Part shown: positions 1 through 6,592 of the stretch, one piece after another
How the letters are laid out: every line of letters begins with the position of its first letter
Position numbering within the stretch: the stretch's first letter is position 1
From: Pseudomonadota bacterium
Lineage (GTDB): Bacteria; Pseudomonadota; Gammaproteobacteria; Burkholderiales; Rhodocyclaceae
Direction: 5' to 3'
Assembly: GCA_023459095.1 (NCBI GenBank)
Contig: JAEWVQ010000110.1
Span: forward strand, 1-12,294
Length of the DNA stretch: 12,294 nt
Position numbers and translations under genes: made by a program
Notes under the pieces: generated by a model
The model's input: only the letters and a program-made list of their open reading frames with translations
Told to the model about the DNA's origin: nothing
Databases searched by the model: none

Positions 1-514
1 GCAGCAGATGCAGCTTGGCGCGCGCCATGCCGCACAGCAGCGGCCAGATGATCGCGGCGTGGTCGCCGGCGGCGACACCGAGCCGGGTGTGGCCGTCGAT
101 CAGGCGTGCGTCCCTGGCCGCAATCGAGATGTCGGCCATCAGCGCCACCGCAAGGCCGCCGCCGACCGCTGGGCCGTTGATCGCCGAGACGATGATCTTG
201 GAGCAGTTGATCATGTTGTAGACGATGTCGCGCGCCTCCTTCCACACCCGGGCGCGGTGCTCGAAGTCGTCGATCATGTCGGCCACCAGTTCGAGCGTGC
301 CGCCCGCCGAGAAGCCCTTGGCCTGACCGCGCACGACGATCACCGAAACCTCGGGGTCGCGGTCCAGATCGCGCCAGATGTCGGCCAGCTCGCCGTGTCC
401 GGCGTGGTCGGCCGCCGGCAGCTTGCCGTCACGGCCCATGACCAGTTCGACGATGCCGCGCTCGTGGCGGATCAGTTGCAGGCTGCTGTAGCGGGTGTAA
501 TCGATGGCATTCAC
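1..514 (-). CDS. Atypical enoyl-CoA hydratase/isomerase (crotonase) family protein, C-terminus outside window
   Basis: Only the first 171 codons are present; the gene runs off the left edge. The crotonase fold is clear: an oxyanion-hole segment GFSAGGT (residues 67-73), a second one INGPAVGGG (112-120), then ADISIAARDARL. Family members hydrate or isomerise acyl-CoA thioesters. Aligned by eye with classical enoyl-CoA hydratase, the two catalytic glutamates are absent: the GGGCE position carries Ala122 and the QPE position carries His142. An Asp-His pair (151-152) falls where GAGG normally lies. Activity on the usual trans-2-enoyl-CoA is therefore uncertain. The start is a GTG at 514 with only a weak purine stretch upstream; no ATG is available before codon 26. 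It lies about 100 bases behind the thioesterase and is last in the run seen here. A role in converting 3,4-dehydroadipyl-CoA, or another acyl-CoA hydrolase or isomerase role, is inference from context. Confidence 0.85.
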   Translation of the reverse strand, partial: MNAIDYTRYSSLQLIRHERGIVELVMGRDGKLPAADHAGHGELADIWRDLDRDPEVSVIVVRGQAKGFSAGGTLELVADMIDDFEHRARVWKEARDIVYNMINCSKIIVSAINGPAVGGGLAVALMADISIAARDARLIDGHTRLGVAAGDHAAIIWPLLCGMARAKLHLL

Positions 515-614
515 GGCGGTGCTCGCGGGTTCTTCGGAATCGGGTTGGGCGGTTGTGTTGGGGGTGGCTTGACGCCGACGCGCCGGACGCCTCAACGGTT
601 CGGCACGAGGCGGG

Positions 615-1028
615 TCAGGGATTCAGGTAGGCGGCGAACTTCGGCCGCCAGAATTCATCGGTGATCGGCACCGGTCGCAGCGCCTCCATCGACGCCAGCA
701 CGATCTTGAGACGGCCGCGCACGCGCAGCTGCTCGCCGGCCCAGGCGCCGATCTCGAGCTGCAGCGAGGCGTTGCCGATCTCCTTCACCTGCAGGCGGAA
801 CGCGAGCACATCGCCGTAGCGCGAGGGCGCGAGGTACTCGACGTCGAGCTTAACCATGGGAATGCCCAGGCGCATGTCCTCGTGCAGGGTGTGGAAATCC
901 ACCCCCAGGCCGTCGGCGAACCAGTCCTCCACCACTTCGTTGAACAGTTCGACGTAGCGCGGGTAGAACACGATGCCCGCGGGGTCGCAGTGGGCGAAGC
1001 GGATGCGCTTGCTGCGTTCGTAGATCAC
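615..1028 (-). CDS. Acyl-CoA thioesterase, 4-hydroxybenzoyl-CoA thioesterase (4HBT/YbgC) family
   Basis: A 137-residue hot-dog-fold thioesterase, which is the normal family length. The N-terminal motif HCDPAGIVFYPRY (residues 13-25) carries Asp15, matching the catalytic aspartate of Pseudomonas 4-hydroxybenzoyl-CoA thioesterase. The family hydrolyses aryl- or acyl-CoA to the free acid and CoA in the cytoplasm. In a benzoate operon the likely job is to release CoA when benzoyl-CoA or a ring-opened CoA ester builds up; the exact substrate cannot be read from sequence. The start is a GTG at 1028, one base after the TGA of the upstream hydrolase, with GGAG at a good distance inside the end of that gene. 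This suggests translational coupling. The following gene starts about 100 bases later. Confidence 0.9.
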   Translation of the reverse strand: MIYERSKRIRFAHCDPAGIVFYPRYVELFNEVVEDWFADGLGVDFHTLHEDMRLGIPMVKLDVEYLAPSRYGDVLAFRLQVKEIGNASLQLEIGAWAGEQLRVRGRLKIVLASMEALRPVPITDEFWRPKFAAYLNP

Positions 1029-1029
1029 C

Positions 1030-1803
1030 TCAGTCTCCGGCGACGCGGGCGACGAACTCGGCGACCACCGCGATCACCGCCTCGCTCTGGTCCTTGTGCG
1101 GCGAGTGGCGGCAGTCGGCGAGCTTGACCAGATCGACGTCGGGCGCCTGCGCGGCGATGCGGTCGATCTGCTCCATGGTGCCGTATTCGTCGTCCTCGCC
1201 CTGGATCGCGAGCACCGGCACGCCGATGCGCGGCAGGTAGTCCTCGATGTTCCAGTGGCGGAATTCGGGGTGCAGCCAGATGTCGTTCCAGCCCCAGAAC
1301 GCGGCGTCGACGTCGGCGTGGTACTTGCCCAAGCGCTGCGGCAGATCGGTGGTGGTGTAGGCGACCTTGGCCTCGGCGATGCTCTTCACCGAGATGTCCT
1401 CGACCAGCACGTGCGGCGCCATGACGATGACGCCGGCGAGCGGCGTGTCGGTGCCGCCAGCGCAGATCAGCGAAATCGAGCCGCCGTCCGAATGACCGAA
1501 CAGGATCGGCCGCTCCACTTCGAGGGCGCCGAGGAAGGCCGGCAGCACCGCCAGCCCCTCGTCGTGCATGTAGCCCACCGCGCGCGGCAGCTGCGCCGGG
1601 TCGGAGCGGCCGTAGCCGGCACGCGAATAGACGATGGCCTCGCACCCGGTCGCGTCCGCCACCTTCTGCGGAAAATCCTTCCACATCGCCACCGACCCCA
1701 GGCCCTCGTGCAGGAACACGATGGCGGGCGCGCCGGGGCGCGGATGGCAGGACGGCAGGCGGACGTATTCGAGACGGGTGCCGTTGATGCTGACGCTGTT
1801 CAA
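1030..1803 (-). CDS. Alpha/beta hydrolase (candidate lactone/ester hydrolase of the box locus)
   Basis: A 257-residue single-domain alpha/beta hydrolase. An oxyanion-hole segment VFLHEGLGS (29-37) is followed by the nucleophile elbow GHSDGG (103-108, Ser105), an acid in GEDDEYG (Asp204/205) and a C-terminal histidine in CRHSPH (His233), so the triad looks complete. There is no signal peptide or membrane segment; it should be cytoplasmic. Box clusters of related bacteria have been reported to carry a presumed lactone hydrolase, and this is the best candidate here. Opening a lactone formed from a ring-cleavage intermediate is a hypothesis. The start is a TTG at 1803, one base after the livF stop, with GGAG about 10 bases upstream; no ATG gives a full domain. 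Coupling to the ABC transporter genes and to the thioesterase behind it suggests a co-expressed tail. Confidence 0.88.
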   Translation of the reverse strand: MNSVSINGTRLEYVRLPSCHPRPGAPAIVFLHEGLGSVAMWKDFPQKVADATGCEAIVYSRAGYGRSDPAQLPRAVGYMHDEGLAVLPAFLGALEVERPILFGHSDGGSISLICAGGTDTPLAGVIVMAPHVLVEDISVKSIAEAKVAYTTTDLPQRLGKYHADVDAAFWGWNDIWLHPEFRHWNIEDYLPRIGVPVLAIQGEDDEYGTMEQIDRIAAQAPDVDLVKLADCRHSPHKDQSEAVIAVVAEFVARVAGD

Positions 1804-1804
1804 T

Positions 1805-2626
1805 TCAGACTCCGAGATGTTTATGGATGAGCTCGGGATTATTGCGGACTTCCGCGCTCGGGCCGTCGAACACGACCTGGCCCTTGACCACGATCATCGA
1901 GCGGTCGGTGATCGAGGTCACCGCCGAGTGGTTCTTGTCCACGATCACGGTGGCGATGCCGCTGTCGCGGATCTCGCGGATCACCCGCCAGATCTCGCGC
2001 ACGATCAGCGGCGCCAGGCCCTCGGTGGCTTCGTCGAGGATGAGCAGATCGGGGTTGGTCATCAGCGCGCGGCCGATGGTGAGCATCTGCTGCTCGCCGC
2101 CGGAGAGCTGGCCGCCGCCGTTCTCCAGGCGTTCGGAGAGCCGCGGAAAGGTCGCCATCACGCGGTCGAAGGTCCATTCGCGCTGGCCATCGACGCCGGC
2201 GCGCGCGGCCATCAGCAGGTTCTCGCGCACCGACAGGTTGGGGAAGATGCCGCGGCCTTCGGGCACGTAGGCGATGCCCTGGCGCGCGATGCGGTGGGTC
2301 GGCCCGCCGGTCATGCGCTGGCCGCGCACCAGCACGCCGCCGGCGCGCGGATTGACGAAGCCGAGCATGGTACGGATGAGCGTGGTCTTGCCCATGCCGT
2401 TGCGCCCCATCAGGCCGAGCGCTTCACCTTTGCGGATGTGGAAATCGACCCCGTGCAGAATGTGGCTGGAGCCATAGTAGGTGTGCAGGCCGATCGCCTC
2501 GAGCAGCATCTCGCCGCGCTCGGCGCCCTCGCCGGCGGCGGCTGCGCGCGCGGCGGAAGCGGCGGCCTCCGCGTGCGGCGCGGCCGGGGTGCTGCGGTTC
2601 AGGGTCGGCATCGGGATGTCAGACAT
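1805..2626 (-). CDS. livF: ABC transporter ATP-binding protein, LivF type (aromatic acid uptake)
   Basis: The second ATPase of a branched-chain amino acid type (HAAT) importer, 273 residues from the ATG at 2626. Walker A GRNGMGKTT is at 74-82, signature LSGGEQQ at 174-180 and Walker B LLILDEAT at 194-201. The segment EGRGIFPNLSVRENL (123-137) is typical of LivF. The chosen ATG overlaps the stop of livG by 8 bases and has GAGG about 8 bases upstream. This start gives an alanine-rich N-terminal extension of about 39 residues before the normal LivF beginning (MLLEAIGL). A later start at Met40 would restore the usual length of about 234 residues, but no Shine-Dalgarno check favours it. Paired with LivG it powers the LivHM channel; benzoate or an analogue as substrate is inferred from the neighbours. 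Confidence 0.93.
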   Translation of the reverse strand: MSDIPMPTLNRSTPAAPHAEAAASAARAAAAGEGAERGEMLLEAIGLHTYYGSSHILHGVDFHIRKGEALGLMGRNGMGKTTLIRTMLGFVNPRAGGVLVRGQRMTGGPTHRIARQGIAYVPEGRGIFPNLSVRENLLMAARAGVDGQREWTFDRVMATFPRLSERLENGGGQLSGGEQQMLTIGRALMTNPDLLILDEATEGLAPLIVREIWRVIREIRDSGIATVIVDKNHSAVTSITDRSMIVVKGQVVFDGPSAEVRNNPELIHKHLGV

Positions 2627-3395
2627 GGTCGGCCTCGTGTCCAAGATAGGCGGTCTGCACGTCGGCGCTGTTGCGGATCTGCTCCGGCGGACCCGACTCC
2701 AGCACCACGCCATTGACCATCACCGTGATCGTGTCGGCGACGGCGAACACCGCATCCATGTCGTGCTCGACGAGCAGGATGGCGCGGTTGCGCTTGAGGG
2801 TGTTGAGCAGCGCCACCATCTGCGCCGACTCCTCCGAGCCCATGCCGGCGAGCGGTTCGTCGAGCAGCAGCACCTGGGCGTCGGTGGCGAGCACCATGGC
2901 GATCTCGAGCTGGCGCTGTTCACCGTGCGACAGCGTGCCGGCGACGCGCTCCTCGCGCCCGCCCAGCCCGGCCTCGGCGATCGCCGCACGCGCACGCTCC
3001 AGCGTGTCGGAGAGGCCGAGCGCGTTGGTGAAGATCTTCCACGCGCGCTGGTTGCGCGATTGCGCCGCGAGCCGGCAGTTCTCCAGCACGGTGAACTGCG
3101 GAAAGATGTTGGTGCGCTGGTAGCTGCGGCCGATGCCGATGCGCGAACGCTCGGCCGCCGACAGCCCGGTGATGTCGCGCCCGCCGAGCAGGATGCGGCC
3201 TTCGGACGGCGGCAGATCGCCGGACAGCATGTTGATGCAGGTCGATTTGCCGGCGCCGTTGGGGCCGAGCAGCGCGTGCAGCTTGCCGCGTTCGAGCGCG
3301 ATGCACACGTCCTGGTTGGCGGCGAGGCCGCCGAAGCGCCGGGTCAGGCGGTCGGCGACGAGCAGGGCTTCGGTCGCCGTGGTCAGTTCGCTCAT
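2619..3395 (-). CDS. livG: ABC transporter ATP-binding protein, LivG type (aromatic acid uptake)
   Basis: A cytoplasmic ATPase of 258 residues. Walker A GPNGAGKST is at 44-52, the Q-loop glutamine at 93 (SYQRTNIF), the signature LSHGEQ at 155-160, Walker B VLLLDEP at 175-181 and the H-loop histidine at 211 (VEHDMD). The signature reads LSHGE rather than LSGGE, as is common in LivG proteins. The ATG at 3395 is preferred because GGAGGT lies 7 bases upstream; a GTG at 3404 is also in frame but has no proper spacing. The livM stop is one base away, and the C-terminus overlaps the livF start. It forms the ATPase heterodimer with LivF. Confidence 0.94.
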   Translation of the reverse strand: MSELTTATEALLVADRLTRRFGGLAANQDVCIALERGKLHALLGPNGAGKSTCINMLSGDLPPSEGRILLGGRDITGLSAAERSRIGIGRSYQRTNIFPQFTVLENCRLAAQSRNQRAWKIFTNALGLSDTLERARAAIAEAGLGGREERVAGTLSHGEQRQLEIAMVLATDAQVLLLDEPLAGMGSEESAQMVALLNTLKRNRAILLVEHDMDAVFAVADTITVMVNGVVLESGPPEQIRNSADVQTAYLGHEADHV

Positions 3396-3396
3396 G

Positions 3397-4356
3397 TCAG
3401 ACACCTCCGCGCTCCTTCTTCAACAAACGCCGCGGCAGCGCGGCCAGGCCGCCGGGCAGGAACAGCACCGCGGCGACGATCACGCCGCCCATCAGCAGCT
3501 GCCAGTGCTTGGTCCAGTCGGAGAACATCTCCTGCAGGCCGATGAAGGCGAAGGCGCCGAGCACCGCACCGGCGAGATTGCCCATGCCGCCGAGGATCAC
3601 CATCATCAGCACGTTGCCCGACTGGTGCCACGACAGGTACTCCGGGGTCACGAAGCCGAACAGCACCGCGTACAGGAAGCCGGCAACCCCGGCGAGCGCG
3701 CCGGCGAGGGTGAACGCGGCGAGCTTGTAGCGGAAGGTCTGGTAGCCGAGCGACTGCATGCGATGCTCGTTGCTGCGGATGCCGACCAGCACGCGGCCGA
3801 AGGGCGAACGCAGCACCAGGGTGAGGAACACGAACACGGCGACGAGCGCGACGACGATGAAGTAGTACATCTGCAGCGGCTCGTTGAGGTCGAACGGCGT
3901 CCAGCCGGCGATCGAGGCGTCGGGCTTGAAGTTCACGTAGATGCCGTCGGAGCCGCCGCCGAGCGCGGTGTCGTGGAACACGTAATAGGCCATCTGCGCG
4001 AACGCCAGCGTCACCATGATGAAATAGATGCCCTTGCTGCGCAGCACGAACAGGCCGATGACGAAGGCCGCCACCGCCGCGCCCAGCACCGAGGCCGGCA
4101 GCGCCAGCCACAGGTTGGCCGGATCGTACTTGGGCGTCATCAGCGCGACGACGTAGGCGGCGATGCCGAAATAGGCCGCATGGCCCAGGCTCACCAGCCC
4201 GGTGAAGCCCACCAGCAGGTCCAGGCTCATGGCGAAGATCGCCATCACCAGCACCTTGGCGAGCAGCTCGGTGTAGAACGGCGAGCCGACCAGCGGATAG
4301 ACCACGAGGCCGACCAGCACGGCGATCCGCAGTCCCAGTGTGATATGCGAGTTCAT
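3397..4356 (-). CDS. livM: ABC transporter permease, LivM type (aromatic acid uptake)
   Basis: A 319-residue inner-membrane permease with about eight to nine hydrophobic segments. Family hallmarks are the segment FTGLVSLGHAAYFGIAAY (51-68), TLAFAQM (116-122), GGSDG (134-138), a cytoplasmic coupling stretch around GIRSNEHRMQSLGYQTFRYK (192-211) and ILGGMGNLAGAVLGA (254-268). The C-terminus is basic (RRLLKKE). The ATG at 4356 follows the livH stop by 6 bases and has an AAGGGG-like ribosome site overlapping the end of livH. Together with LivH it forms the membrane channel of the importer. Confidence 0.95.
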   Translation of the reverse strand: MNSHITLGLRIAVLVGLVVYPLVGSPFYTELLAKVLVMAIFAMSLDLLVGFTGLVSLGHAAYFGIAAYVVALMTPKYDPANLWLALPASVLGAAVAAFVIGLFVLRSKGIYFIMVTLAFAQMAYYVFHDTALGGGSDGIYVNFKPDASIAGWTPFDLNEPLQMYYFIVVALVAVFVFLTLVLRSPFGRVLVGIRSNEHRMQSLGYQTFRYKLAAFTLAGALAGVAGFLYAVLFGFVTPEYLSWHQSGNVLMMVILGGMGNLAGAVLGAFAFIGLQEMFSDWTKHWQLLMGGVIVAAVLFLPGGLAALPRRLLKKERGGV

Positions 4357-4362
4357 GTCCGC

Positions 4363-5229
4363 TTACCCCTTCTTGAAGATGCCTTCGGGGCGCCACAACA
4401 GCACCACGGCCATCACCACGTACACCGCCAGCCCGGCGAAGTCGGGCACCAGCACCTTGCCGAAGGTGTCGGCGAAACCGATCAGCAGCGCGGCGACGAG
4501 CGCGCCCCACACCGAACCGATGCCGCCGATGACGACGATGACGAAGGAGATGATCAGCACGCTGCCGCCCATTCCCGGATACACCGAGGAGATCGGCGCC
4601 GCGAGCATGCCGGCGAGCGCCGCCATCGCCACGCCGAGCGCGAACACGGTGCGGTAGAGCAGGTTGATGTCGATGCCGAGTGCCTGGACCATGTCGCGGT
4701 CGTGGCTGCCGGCGCGGATCATCATCCCCAGCCGGGTGCGCTGCATCAGCCACCACAGGCCGGCGGCGAGCACCAGGCAGACCACCGAGATGACGATGCG
4801 GTACACCGGATAGGACAGCGTCTCCGACAGCGGGATCGACGCCGAGAACAGCGCCGGCACATTGACCCCATGCACGTCGTCGCCGACCGCGAGGCTGCGC
4901 AGTTCCTCGAACACCAGGATGAGGCCGTAGGTGAGCAGCACCTGCTCGAGGTGGTCGCGCTTGTACAGATGCGCGAACAGCAGCCATTCGAGCAGTGCGC
5001 CGAAGGCGAAGGCGAGCGGAATGCCGAGCGCGATGGTCAGCATCAGGTTGCCGGTCATGCCGGTGAGAACGAAGGCCATATAGGCCCCGATCATGTAGAA
5101 GCTGCCGTGGGCGAGATTGATGATGCCCATGATGCCGAACACCAGCGTCAGCCCGCTCGCCACCAGGAACAGCAGCAGGCCGTACTGCAGCGAGTTCAGT
5201 AGCTGTATCAGGAATGAAACGAGATCCAT
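4363..5229 (-). CDS. livH: ABC transporter permease, LivH type (aromatic acid uptake)
   Basis: A 288-residue inner-membrane permease of the usual LivH length with about seven to eight hydrophobic segments. The signature INLAHGSFYMIGAY (37-50), the cytoplasmic loop IRAGSHDRDMVQALGID (171-187), VIGGIGSVWGALV (233-245) and the C-terminal RPEGIFKKG (280-288) are typical. The ATG at 5229 has a long purine tract, GGAGGGGAAGG, about 7-17 bases upstream. It is separated from the binding-protein gene by a 129-base GC-rich gap containing two stem-loops; the following gene livM is only 6 bases away. Substrate is inferred from the linked benzoate-CoA ligase, not from the permease itself. Confidence 0.95.
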   Translation of the reverse strand: MDLVSFLIQLLNSLQYGLLLFLVASGLTLVFGIMGIINLAHGSFYMIGAYMAFVLTGMTGNLMLTIALGIPLAFAFGALLEWLLFAHLYKRDHLEQVLLTYGLILVFEELRSLAVGDDVHGVNVPALFSASIPLSETLSYPVYRIVISVVCLVLAAGLWWLMQRTRLGMMIRAGSHDRDMVQALGIDINLLYRTVFALGVAMAALAGMLAAPISSVYPGMGGSVLIISFVIVVIGGIGSVWGALVAALLIGFADTFGKVLVPDFAGLAVYVVMAVVLLWRPEGIFKKG

Positions 5230-5284
5230 GTGTGAGCCTTCCCCTCCGCGGCCCGAAGGCGCGCGGATGCGGTGGGTTTGAAGC

Positions 5285-5311
5285 GGCGGGCGCCTGCTGC
5301 GGGCGCCCGCC
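5285..5311. other. Strong GC stem-loop between the binding-protein gene and livH
   Basis: Perfect 10-base arms GGCGGGCGCC / GGCGCCCGCC flank a 7-base loop. No T-run follows on the strand being transcribed, so a simple intrinsic terminator is unlikely. Position directly after the binding-protein gene suggests a 3'-end mRNA stabiliser or partial attenuator. Confidence 0.6.
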
Positions 5312-5328
5312 CACAGGCCGGAACCGGA

Positions 5329-5348
5329 GCGCCGGCGGCAGCCGGCGC
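5329..5348. other. Second GC stem-loop adjoining the binding-protein stop codon
   Basis: 8-base arms GCGCCGGC / GCCGGCGC with a 4-base loop, starting about 10 bases beyond the stop codon of the binding-protein gene (in the direction of transcription). It is a tandem partner of the larger stem-loop at 5285-5311. Confidence 0.5.
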
Positions 5349-5358
5349 CCCGCGGGCC

Positions 5359-6537
5359 TTACATGCGGCAGCCGCGCGCCGGGTCGGCGAGCTTCTTGAC
5401 GGCGACGCTGACGAACTTGTTCTCCTTGCCCTCGACCTTGCGCAGATACATGTCCTGCACCGGGTTGTGCGCGGACGACAGGGTGAACGCGCCGCGCGGG
5501 CTGTCGATGGTGGCCGCGCCCATCGCCTTGATGATCGCGTCCTTGTCGAACTTGCCCGGGCTGGCGTCGAGACCGGCCTTGAGCATCTGCGCGGCGTCGT
5601 AGCCCTGCACCGCATAGACGTCGGGCGGCATCTTGTAGGCCGCGGCATAGCCGCTGCGGAAGGCCTTGTCCTTGGCGTTGTCGAGGCCGTCGGCGTAGTG
5701 CAGCGCGGTCAGCAGGCCTTCGCCGGCGCCGCCCATGGCTTCGAGCGTGCCGTCGGTGAGGAAGCCGCTCGAGTACAGCGGAATGCTGTTCTTCAGGCCC
5801 GCGGCCTCATAGTCCTTGACGAACTTGACCGCGCCGCCGCCGGCGAAGAACACATACACCGCATCGGGCTTGAGCGATGCGATTTCGGTGAGGAGCGCCT
5901 GGAACTCGACGTTCGGGAAGGGCAGGGTCAGGTGCTTGACGATCTTGCCGCCGCCCGCCTCGAAGGCCTTGGCGAAACCGTTCGAGGCCTCGTCGCCGGC
6001 GGCGTACTTCCACGACATCGTCACCGCCGTCTTGTGCCCTTTCTCCGCCGCGACCTTGCCCATGGCGTAACCCGGCTGCCAGTTGCTGAACGAGGAACGG
6101 AAGATGTTGGGCGCGCACAGCGGGCCGGTGAGTTCGTCGGCGCCGGCGTTGGGGATGATCATCAGCGTCTTGTTGTCGCGCGCGACCTTGGCCATGGCCA
6201 GCGCCACGCCCGAGTGCACGGTGCCGACGAGCACATCGACCTGGTCGCGCTTGACCAGCTTGTTGGCGTTCTCGGTGGCCTTCGCCGGATCCGATTCGTC
6301 ATCGACCACGAAGTACTCGACCTCGCGCCCGCCGAGCTTGCCGCCCTGCTCGGTGACGTACTGCTTGAAGCCGTTGGTGATGGCATTGCCGAGCGCGGCA
6401 TAGGTGCCGGTGTAGGGCAGCATCAGCCCGACCTTGACCTTTTCCTGGGCGTGCGCCGCGCCCAGCGGCAGCAGCGTGCCGGCCACCAGACACGTCAGAA
6501 CCCGAACCACATTGCGTCGCTGTTGTTGCACTTGCAT
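5359..6537 (-). CDS. Periplasmic substrate-binding protein of branched-chain amino acid type ABC importer (probable benzoate binder)
   Basis: A 392-residue type I periplasmic binding protein (Peripla_BP_6/LivJ-like). The ATG at 6537 is chosen because AGGAGGAGA lies about 5-13 bases upstream; a longer reading upstream has no such site. A Sec signal peptide is visible: basic start QQQRRNVVR, hydrophobic core, and AHA before residue 31 as the probable cleavage site. There is no lipobox cysteine, so the protein should be soluble in the periplasm. Mature sequence begins EKVKVGLMLPYTGTYAALG, typical of the family, with further family segments DDESDPAKATENANKLV and SFSNWQPGYAMGK. It should deliver ligand to LivHM. 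An aromatic carboxylate is inferred from the position next to bclA. Confidence 0.93.
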   Translation of the reverse strand: MQVQQQRRNVVRVLTCLVAGTLLPLGAAHAQEKVKVGLMLPYTGTYAALGNAITNGFKQYVTEQGGKLGGREVEYFVVDDESDPAKATENANKLVKRDQVDVLVGTVHSGVALAMAKVARDNKTLMIIPNAGADELTGPLCAPNIFRSSFSNWQPGYAMGKVAAEKGHKTAVTMSWKYAAGDEASNGFAKAFEAGGGKIVKHLTLPFPNVEFQALLTEIASLKPDAVYVFFAGGGAVKFVKDYEAAGLKNSIPLYSSGFLTDGTLEAMGGAGEGLLTALHYADGLDNAKDKAFRSGYAAAYKMPPDVYAVQGYDAAQMLKAGLDASPGKFDKDAIIKAMGAATIDSPRGAFTLSSAHNPVQDMYLRKVEGKENKFVSVAVKKLADPARGCRM

Positions 6538-6567
6538 CGGTGTCTCCTCCTGTTGTCGTAGAACGGA

Positions 6568-6583
6568 CGGTGGCAGGCCACCG
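6568..6583. other. Palindromic hairpin between hemerythrin-like gene and binding-protein gene
   Basis: Arms CGGTGGC / GCCACCG are separated by two bases; as RNA it could form a 6-pair stem with a 4-base loop. It lies in the 55-base gap between the hemerythrin-like stop and the start of the binding-protein gene. It could modulate read-through or mark an RNA processing site. No T-run follows. Confidence 0.4.
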
Positions 6584-6592
6584 CCCGCGGCC

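Noticed and set aside
515..614. Possible promoter or small gene between the thioesterase and crotonase genes
   Set aside because: This 100-base gap is GC-rich with short direct repeats of GACGCC; no convincing promoter boxes, ribosome site or small open frame were seen.
1634..2716. 360-codon + strand frame opposite livF
   Set aside because: Antisense shadow of an ATPase gene with intact Walker motifs on the - strand.
3133..5202. Very long + strand open frame (689 codons) opposite livM and livH
   Set aside because: Its product is rich in His, Gln, Arg, Asp and Glu with no recognisable domain, which is what the antisense of GC-rich permease genes gives. The opposite strand encodes clear LivG, LivM and LivH.
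3392..5314. 640-codon - strand frame overlapping livM and livH
   Set aside because: It is a frame-shifted reading of the real permease genes, very rich in Arg and Ala and lacking membrane segments.
5285..5348. Intrinsic terminator after the binding-protein gene
   Set aside because: The stem-loops are strong, but no T-run follows on the - strand, and livH to livF are needed with the binding protein.
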